Positions 43,816 through 48,617 of a stretch of DNA of 48,617 nucleotides are shown here, in pieces. Every line of letters starts with the position of its first letter. The first letter of the stretch is position 1. Under the pieces are notes generated by a model, which was not told the DNA's origin, did not search any database, and worked only from the letters and a program-made list of their open reading frames with translations. Position numbers and translations under genes: made by a program. The stretch is taken from positions 8,291-56,907 of the forward strand of contig CAMYJA010000018.1 in the NCBI GenBank assembly GCA_947258705.1. The letters run 5' to 3'. The stretch comes from an uncultured Hyphomicrobiaceae bacterium. Lineage in GTDB: Bacteria; Pseudomonadota; Alphaproteobacteria; Rhizobiales; CAMYJA01.

Positions 43816-45108
43816 TTAGAAACTCTCGCGCAACCAATTTCCCACATTCGCCAGGTAGCCCTTGGAGCGTTGCTCTGCACCCGGCTGATGGAACCCGTTG
43901 AATTCATTCGAACCCCTGGCTACCAACTGGATCTGACCGACAGGATTTGAGAATGCGGGGCCGGCCATGCTTTCCGGCAAATGATCAAACGCCCTCGGCA
44001 TGCCGATCCGTACCGCCCGGCCTAAAAAATGGGCCGCAAACTCCCCGACTCCCCGCAACTGACTCGCACCGCCCGTCAACACAACCCGCTCACCCGCATA
44101 GCCGACCAGATTACTGGCCTCCAACCGGTCGCGAACAAGCGACAGGATCTCCTCGATACGCGGGCGTATAATACGGCTTAGATCAGCCTTGCTTATTTTC
44201 TGCATATTCCGTTGGGCGTCGTTCAACGACGGATATCCCACCAGTTCGCATTCATCCGACGAGGCGGTAATTACACTTCCATACAGTGTCTTGATTCGCT
44301 CGGCCTCGTGAAGAGGCGTTGAGAGCGCACGACCGATATCATAGGTTATGTGACTGCCGCCGAGGGTCACGGAGTCGAGGTGAATGAAATGACCTTCGGC
44401 AAAGACCGAAAAACTGGTTGTCCCGCCCCCAAGGTCGATACAGATCACGCCAAGCTTCTGTTCTTCATCCGTGACGGCCGCTGTAGCGCTCGCGAGTGCC
44501 GAGGCCACCACCCCCTCCACATTGAGATAGCTTCGCTCGGCACAAAGCAAAAGATGTTTGAGAGGAGCCTCGTCGACAGTCACCATATGCAGTTCCTGGG
44601 ACAGTTTCCGCCCGGCCATGCCGACAGGGTCCTCAATACCCTTCACCTCGTCGAGGCGAAAGCCGATTCTGTTCGTGTGAATAAGGACCTGACCGTCGCG
44701 CTCGGCAAAACTGCGGCCGGCCGTTGTCAATCGCTCGATGTCGCGTTTGCTGACGACCTTCTCCTCAAGCGGCGTCGTTGCGCTGAAATTCAAGGATTTC
44801 ACCCGCCCGCACGATACGCTGAGCGTAACATCCTTGATATCGATACCCGCCATGCGCTCCACCTGGCCGACTACGGCCCGAAGACTGGCTTCGGCCGCGT
44901 CCAGATCAACCACCACACCGGCCTTGATCCCCTGCGACTTGATATGCGCTGCACCGAGAATCTCGATCTCCGACGCGTTTCCGCCATGATCCGCTGCGCC
45001 ATCATACGGCATGATCTCGGCCGTCAGACAGCTCGTTTTGGTCGTTCCCAGGTCGATGACGGTACGGATATCGCTTTTTGAACGATGACGTCTGGAGGAA
45101 TAAATCAT
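43816..45108 (-). CDS. ftsA: Cell division protein FtsA
   Basis: The protein has 430 residues from the ATG at 45108, which follows GGAGG at the end of ftsQ. It is the actin-like membrane anchor for FtsZ. Motifs are IRTVIDLGTTKTSCLTAEIM (phosphate 1), the SHS2 1C domain with VVDLDAAEASLRAVVGQVER, VICIDLGGGTTSFSVFAEG (phosphate 2) and VVLTGGASQLRGVGEFAAHF. The C-terminal YLANVGNWLRESF is the usual amphipathic membrane-targeting helix. The order ftsQ-ftsA-ftsZ is conserved. Confidence 0.97.
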   Translation of the reverse strand: MIYSSRRHRSKSDIRTVIDLGTTKTSCLTAEIMPYDGAADHGGNASEIEILGAAHIKSQGIKAGVVVDLDAAEASLRAVVGQVERMAGIDIKDVTLSVSCGRVKSLNFSATTPLEEKVVSKRDIERLTTAGRSFAERDGQVLIHTNRIGFRLDEVKGIEDPVGMAGRKLSQELHMVTVDEAPLKHLLLCAERSYLNVEGVVASALASATAAVTDEEQKLGVICIDLGGGTTSFSVFAEGHFIHLDSVTLGGSHITYDIGRALSTPLHEAERIKTLYGSVITASSDECELVGYPSLNDAQRNMQKISKADLSRIIRPRIEEILSLVRDRLEASNLVGYAGERVVLTGGASQLRGVGEFAAHFLGRAVRIGMPRAFDHLPESMAGPAFSNPVGQIQLVARGSNEFNGFHQPGAEQRSKGYLANVGNWLRESF

Positions 45109-45116
45109 GTCCCGCC

Positions 45117-46157
45117 TCAACCTCCCTGAACTGGGTGCTGAGAGGAAGCGCCTATCGGCCGTGCCCGCTCTTGAAAAGGAGCCAACACCGCGCTCTCGCT
45201 TGGCGTGAGTATGGTCGCGCCCATGACTGTACGGTCCGCGCCGACGCCGGTATCGCGCCCACTTCCCAGATTTGAATTTGTCTGAAGCGGAACCTTTTGA
45301 ATGATAATCCGGTCAGGCAGTCTTAAGTCGACAATCCTGCGGCCGTTCATGATTGTCTGGTTCTCAAGCATCAGCCTGTTCAGCCTGCTCAGCGCCGGCT
45401 TCGGTTGCTCAGCGGGGAGGTGAACCACCAGCCCGGTCTTGAGCGTCAATGTCCACCGGCGGCCGCCAATGCGCGAAATCGAATACAGTCGGGTATCGAG
45501 ATTGGAAAAGTTCTTGAGCAAATCCCTGAAAGCTGCAATTTCAGTATTGGCCCCGGCGCCCGTCACATATGGCAGATCCGCAAACGTCTTGTTCTCGACC
45601 GGCGCTAGCTTCCGGCCATTCCTGTCGATAAGCCAGAACCGGCCCTCCGACTCCCATACGGCATATGGCGCCCGCTCCTCGACCCTCACAACGAGTTGGT
45701 CGGGAAAGCGGCGCGTAATATCGGCCTCTTTAATCCAGGCCAGCCTGGCAAGGTCCTCCCGCGCCTTTGGCAGGTCGAATCCTATGATCGATTTCCGGGT
45801 CGTATTGCCCAGCGCTTCGAAGATATCCATATCGCTCGCGAAGCGATGACCTTTCAGGGAAACCTGAACGACACCGAACCCCGCCCATTGGGCGGCTTCA
45901 TCAGCCATTTTCATTCCATGATGAACGAGTGGTGACAAAATCGCTGGCTTGGCCCATGCGGCCATTCCGCCGCCGGCCAGTCCGAGCGCGAGGCAGATTG
46001 GCAGAACGCTGCGAACCAAAGCCCTGCCGGTCCGCCGGGAACGGCGGCGGCGTTGCCGGACCTGCGGGGCCATGCGCCCATCCGCAGGACCAAGCACGCG
46101 CCAGTCAGCGCCTGAAGGCGCTGACTGATCGGCTTGAAAATTATGATCCTCAACCAT
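45117..46157 (-). CDS. ftsQ: Cell division protein FtsQ
   Basis: The protein has 346 residues from the ATG at 46157, which overlaps the ddl stop as TAATG; a TTG four codons upstream is less likely. A basic cytoplasmic N-terminus (QVRQRRRRSRRTGRALVRSV) is followed by one helix (LPICLALGLAGGGMAAWA). The POTRA domain is GFGVVQVSLKGHRFASDMDI, and the FtsQ domain has KEADITRRFPDQLVVRVEER and APYAVWESEGRFWLIDRNGR. It belongs to the FtsQBL periplasmic complex. The C-terminal 60 residues are low complexity. Confidence 0.95.
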   Translation of the reverse strand: MVEDHNFQADQSAPSGADWRVLGPADGRMAPQVRQRRRRSRRTGRALVRSVLPICLALGLAGGGMAAWAKPAILSPLVHHGMKMADEAAQWAGFGVVQVSLKGHRFASDMDIFEALGNTTRKSIIGFDLPKAREDLARLAWIKEADITRRFPDQLVVRVEERAPYAVWESEGRFWLIDRNGRKLAPVENKTFADLPYVTGAGANTEIAAFRDLLKNFSNLDTRLYSISRIGGRRWTLTLKTGLVVHLPAEQPKPALSRLNRLMLENQTIMNGRRIVDLRLPDRIIIQKVPLQTNSNLGSGRDTGVGADRTVMGATILTPSESAVLAPFQERARPIGASSQHPVQGG

Positions 46158-47092
46158 TATCGGTTGCAAGAAGCGTCCTCCACGATCCGACGAACAAGGT
46201 CACCAAATGACCAGCCTTTAAACGCAGCAAGTTCCGGTACGAGCGACGTTGCCGTCATGCCGGGCTGCGTATTAACCTCGAGGCAGATAAGCTCGCCTGT
46301 GCCATCGCTTTCTTCGTTGAAACGAAAGTCGGTGCGGCTAACGCCGCGGCACCCAAGCGCCTTATGGGCCTCTAAGGTTAATTTCCGTATAGTCTGGTAA
46401 ATATTCGGTAAAATTTTCGCAGGAAGGACGTGTTTTGAGCCTCCTGGAGCGTATTTTGCCTCATAATCGTAGAATTCGAGGCCCTCGGCAGGCAAAATCT
46501 CAATAATATCAAAAACCTCGTCACCAAAAACGCTGCATGTCAATTCGCGTCCCGGTATAAATCTTTCCACCATCATGGCGGCATTTGCGATGGCTTCATT
46601 TGCCAGAAGCGCCTCGCGCGGCACCTCCATTCCCTCTTTGACAATATAGATCCCGACACTCGATCCCTCTTCGACGGGCTTGAGAACATAGGGCGGCTCC
46701 ATGACATGGGAGCGGGCTGCTTCTTCAATGCTGACCACCACGCTTTCCGCCACCGGAACGCCCGCCGCCTTGAGCACCGTTTTCGCCCGCTCCTTGTGCA
46801 TTGCAAGCGCTGATGCAAGCACGCCCGAATGCGTATAGGGAATGGATAACGTCTCGAGAATGCCCTGGACGCAACCATCCTCGCCCCAGCGCCCGTGCAG
46901 GGCATTGAAACATACGTCGGGTTTGAGCTCACCGAGAACCTCGGAAATCTGCGGAGTGACATCGACCTGGCTGACCCGGTAACCTTCGCCTTCGAGCGCC
47001 TTGGCGCAGGCCTCCCCAGAGGCCAGTGAGACTTCTCGTTCAGACGACCACCCCCCCATCAGCACCGCAACATGCTCGAACTTCCGGCTCAT
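46157..47092 (-). CDS. ddl: D-alanine--D-alanine ligase
   Basis: The 311-residue ATP-grasp enzyme makes the D-Ala-D-Ala dipeptide for the peptidoglycan precursor. It carries VAVLMGGWSSEREVSLASGE at the N-terminus, NALHGRWGEDGCVQGILETL (the first family signature), PYTHSGVLASALAMHKERAK, and YVLKPVEEGSSVGIYIVKEG for ATP binding. The C-terminal signature is CRGVSRTDFRFNEESDGTGE and LEVNTQPGMTATSLVPELAA. The ATG overlaps the murB stop by four bases. The length is normal for the short DdlB type. Confidence 0.96.
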   Translation of the reverse strand: MSRKFEHVAVLMGGWSSEREVSLASGEACAKALEGEGYRVSQVDVTPQISEVLGELKPDVCFNALHGRWGEDGCVQGILETLSIPYTHSGVLASALAMHKERAKTVLKAAGVPVAESVVVSIEEAARSHVMEPPYVLKPVEEGSSVGIYIVKEGMEVPREALLANEAIANAAMMVERFIPGRELTCSVFGDEVFDIIEILPAEGLEFYDYEAKYAPGGSKHVLPAKILPNIYQTIRKLTLEAHKALGCRGVSRTDFRFNEESDGTGELICLEVNTQPGMTATSLVPELAAFKGWSFGDLVRRIVEDASCNR

Positions 47093-48075
47093 GCCCCTGC
47101 CTCATCGTCAATTAAAGCCAGCGCTTCGCCGACCGGCCGTCCCGCCAGCGGCCGGCCGATGCGCTTGATCTCCCATTCGAGCTTCACGCCGGATTTCTCG
47201 AGCACGCGCGCGCGAACCACCTCTCCGAGACGCTCGATATCTTCAGCCGTAGCATCACCCGTATTGATCAGAAAATTACAGTGTTTCTCAGAAACCATCG
47301 CCCCGCCGATGCTAAATCCGCGGCATCCCGCATCATCGATCAGCTTCCATGCGCTTTCCCCCGGCGGATTTTTAAAAGTCGATCCGCCGGTGCGTGCTTT
47401 GACCGGCTGATGGGTCTCGCGATAATCAGCGACTTCCTCCATCTGGGACTTGATATCCGCAACATCCGCCTGAGCGCCCTGATAGAGGGCCTCCGTAAAG
47501 ATCCAGTCGTCGGGGACCGAACAATGACGATATGTGTAGCCCATATCCTCAACAGTCAGTTCATGCACGTCGCCGCGCCTGTCGACGGCGCGGACCGAAA
47601 CCAGGACATCGCGGGTTTCCGTCCCATGCGCGCCGCCATTCATGCGCAAGGCGCCGCCAATACCGCCGGGTATTCCACGGTAAAACGTCAGGCCGCCAAT
47701 TCCGGCATCCGCGGCGGCGCGCGCTGCCTTGACGTCCGGTACCGCGGCGCCGACCCGCAGCCGGTAACCGTCTTCGACGTTGATCTGCCCGAACCCGCGG
47801 CCGAGCCGTATCACCACGCCTCCGACGCCGCCGTCACGGACAAGCGTATTCGAACCGAGACCTAATACGGTTAGCGGCAAATCATCGGGAATGGATTTCA
47901 GAAAATATACGAGATCGTTTTCATCGAGCGGGCGAAAGAAATAGTCGGCAGGTCCGCCAACGCGGAACCAGGTAATTTCCGCAAGAGAAAAATCCGTGGT
48001 GAGCTTGCCTTTGAGGTTCGGCAACCGGGCGGTCAGTTCGTCCAGGCCATCGCCCCCATGAGGTTCCACCGTCAC
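47089..48075 (-). CDS. murB: UDP-N-acetylenolpyruvoylglucosamine reductase
   Basis: The 328-residue FAD enzyme reduces enolpyruvyl-UDP-GlcNAc to UDP-MurNAc. The FAD-binding start has LAEITWFRVGGPADYFFRPL, then LTVLGLGSNTLVRDGGVGGV. The family-defining LTFYRGIPGGIGGALRMNGG and MGYTYRHCSVPDDWIFTEAL are present. GGSTFKNPPGESAWKLIDDA carries the catalytic Ser, and the C-terminal Glu is in KLEWEIKRIGRPL. It is type I by length. The GTG start overlaps the murC stop by four bases (GTGA). Confidence 0.96.
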   Translation of the reverse strand: MTVEPHGGDGLDELTARLPNLKGKLTTDFSLAEITWFRVGGPADYFFRPLDENDLVYFLKSIPDDLPLTVLGLGSNTLVRDGGVGGVVIRLGRGFGQINVEDGYRLRVGAAVPDVKAARAAADAGIGGLTFYRGIPGGIGGALRMNGGAHGTETRDVLVSVRAVDRRGDVHELTVEDMGYTYRHCSVPDDWIFTEALYQGAQADVADIKSQMEEVADYRETHQPVKARTGGSTFKNPPGESAWKLIDDAGCRGFSIGGAMVSEKHCNFLINTGDATAEDIERLGEVVRARVLEKSGVKLEWEIKRIGRPLAGRPVGEALALIDDEAGA

Positions 48076-48617
48076 ACGGCGCTCCCGGCTTCTTTGACAT
48101 GCATTTCAGCCAGCCAGCTCGGCAAATCCCGCGACCATTGCGAAATCGACCCGGCCCCGAGACCGATCACCAGATCGCCTGGGCGTAAAATCTCCGCAAG
48201 AAGGGGCGGCAACTCGTTCTTGCCGCCTATGTTGACCACATTGCGCTGCCCGGATTTCGCGATCCCTTCAGCCAGTGCCACATGATCGATCCCCTCGATC
48301 GGTATCTCGCCCGCGGCAAAGACCGGCGCAACAATGACCATGTCGGCACGTCCGAAACAGCGGCAAAATTCGGCAAAAAGGCTCTTCAGCCGTGAATAGC
48401 GGTGCGGCTGCATGATGGCGACCACCCGTCCTGCGGTATTATCGCGCGCGGCGTTCAAGACTGCGGCAATCTCAACCGGATGATGCGCATAATCGTCATA
48501 GAACATTACGCCGTTCCATTGACCGGTTGGGGTGAAGCGCCGGCTTATACCGCCGAATTTCATCAAACCTTCGGCGATTTTTTCATCCGGAATTCCGGCT
48601 TCGGCCGCGACCAGGAG
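48072..48617 (-). CDS. murC: UDP-N-acetylmuramate--L-alanine ligase, C-terminal part
   Basis: The last 181 codons are in the window; the gene enters from the right edge. The visible part begins LLVAAEAGIPDEKIAEGLMK and FGGISRRFTPTG, then GVMFYDDYAHHPVEIAAVLN, the conserved YDDYAHHPxE of the C-terminal Mur-ligase domain. VVAIMQPHRYSRLKSLFAEF and MVIVAPVFAAGEIPIEGID follow. GDLVIGLGAGSISQWSRDLP is the usual MurC end. It adds L-Ala to UDP-MurNAc in the cytoplasm. Confidence 0.96.
   Translation of the reverse strand, partial: LLVAAEAGIPDEKIAEGLMKFGGISRRFTPTGQWNGVMFYDDYAHHPVEIAAVLNAARDNTAGRVVAIMQPHRYSRLKSLFAEFCRCFGRADMVIVAPVFAAGEIPIEGIDHVALAEGIAKSGQRNVVNIGGKNELPPLLAEILRPGDLVIGLGAGSISQWSRDLPSWLAEMHVKEAGSAV

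Overview
The window comes from a Gram-negative alphaproteobacterium of moderate GC content. The strongest evidence is the right-hand end, a division and cell-wall block on the minus strand in the alphaproteobacterial order murC-murB-ddl-ftsQ-ftsA-ftsZ-lpxC-bamD-ligA. A mreB-mreC-mreD-mrdA-rodA elongation cluster and a type I leuA with a leucine-rich leader also fit this class. I cannot name the genus or order from sequence alone.

Layout. 1-4.1 kb: the start of a medium-chain dehydrogenase, a TylF-type methyltransferase, a Wzx-like flippase and a divergent SAM methyltransferase, which look like the edge of a surface-glycan region. 4.1-4.65 kb: a scar with a TCTAG pentanucleotide array and an orphan HINT-domain fragment. 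4.67-11.3 kb: a copper/silver-type RND efflux operon (small Cys-rich secreted protein, cusC, cusB with a fused CusF domain, cusA). 11.3-12.4 kb: a second scar with an IS3-type transposase remnant and a small intact KTSC protein. 12.4-19.7 kb: a ten-gene Mrp-type cation/proton antiporter operon with three MrpD/NuoL-like subunits and a split MrpA. 19.9-20.5 kb: a beheaded CtpA-like protease remnant and tRNA-Lys(CUU).

20.6-26.3 kb: the rod-shape operon, with nearly every junction overlapping by a few bases. 26.5-28.3 kb: leuA and its probable attenuation leader peptide. 28.5-32.3 kb: a secreted thioredoxin-fold protein with a C-terminal DsbD-alpha-like domain, divergent from nnrS, which has a close match to an FNR/NnrR box upstream. 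32.6-37 kb: a DUF3754 membrane protein broken by a frameshift near its end, prmA, and an aminopeptidase P. 36.9-48.6 kb: ligA, bamD (followed by a strong terminator), lpxC and the division cluster, leaving the window inside murC.

Most of the window is housekeeping. The parts most worth a second look are the unusual Mrp operon, the two degenerate scars, the DUF3754 frameshift (whose restored frame meets prmA in a GTGA overlap), the nnrS regulatory site, the leuA leader, and a cluster of perfect palindromes between lpxC and bamD. I found no CRISPR array, no complete mobile element, and no convincing new multi-gene system.
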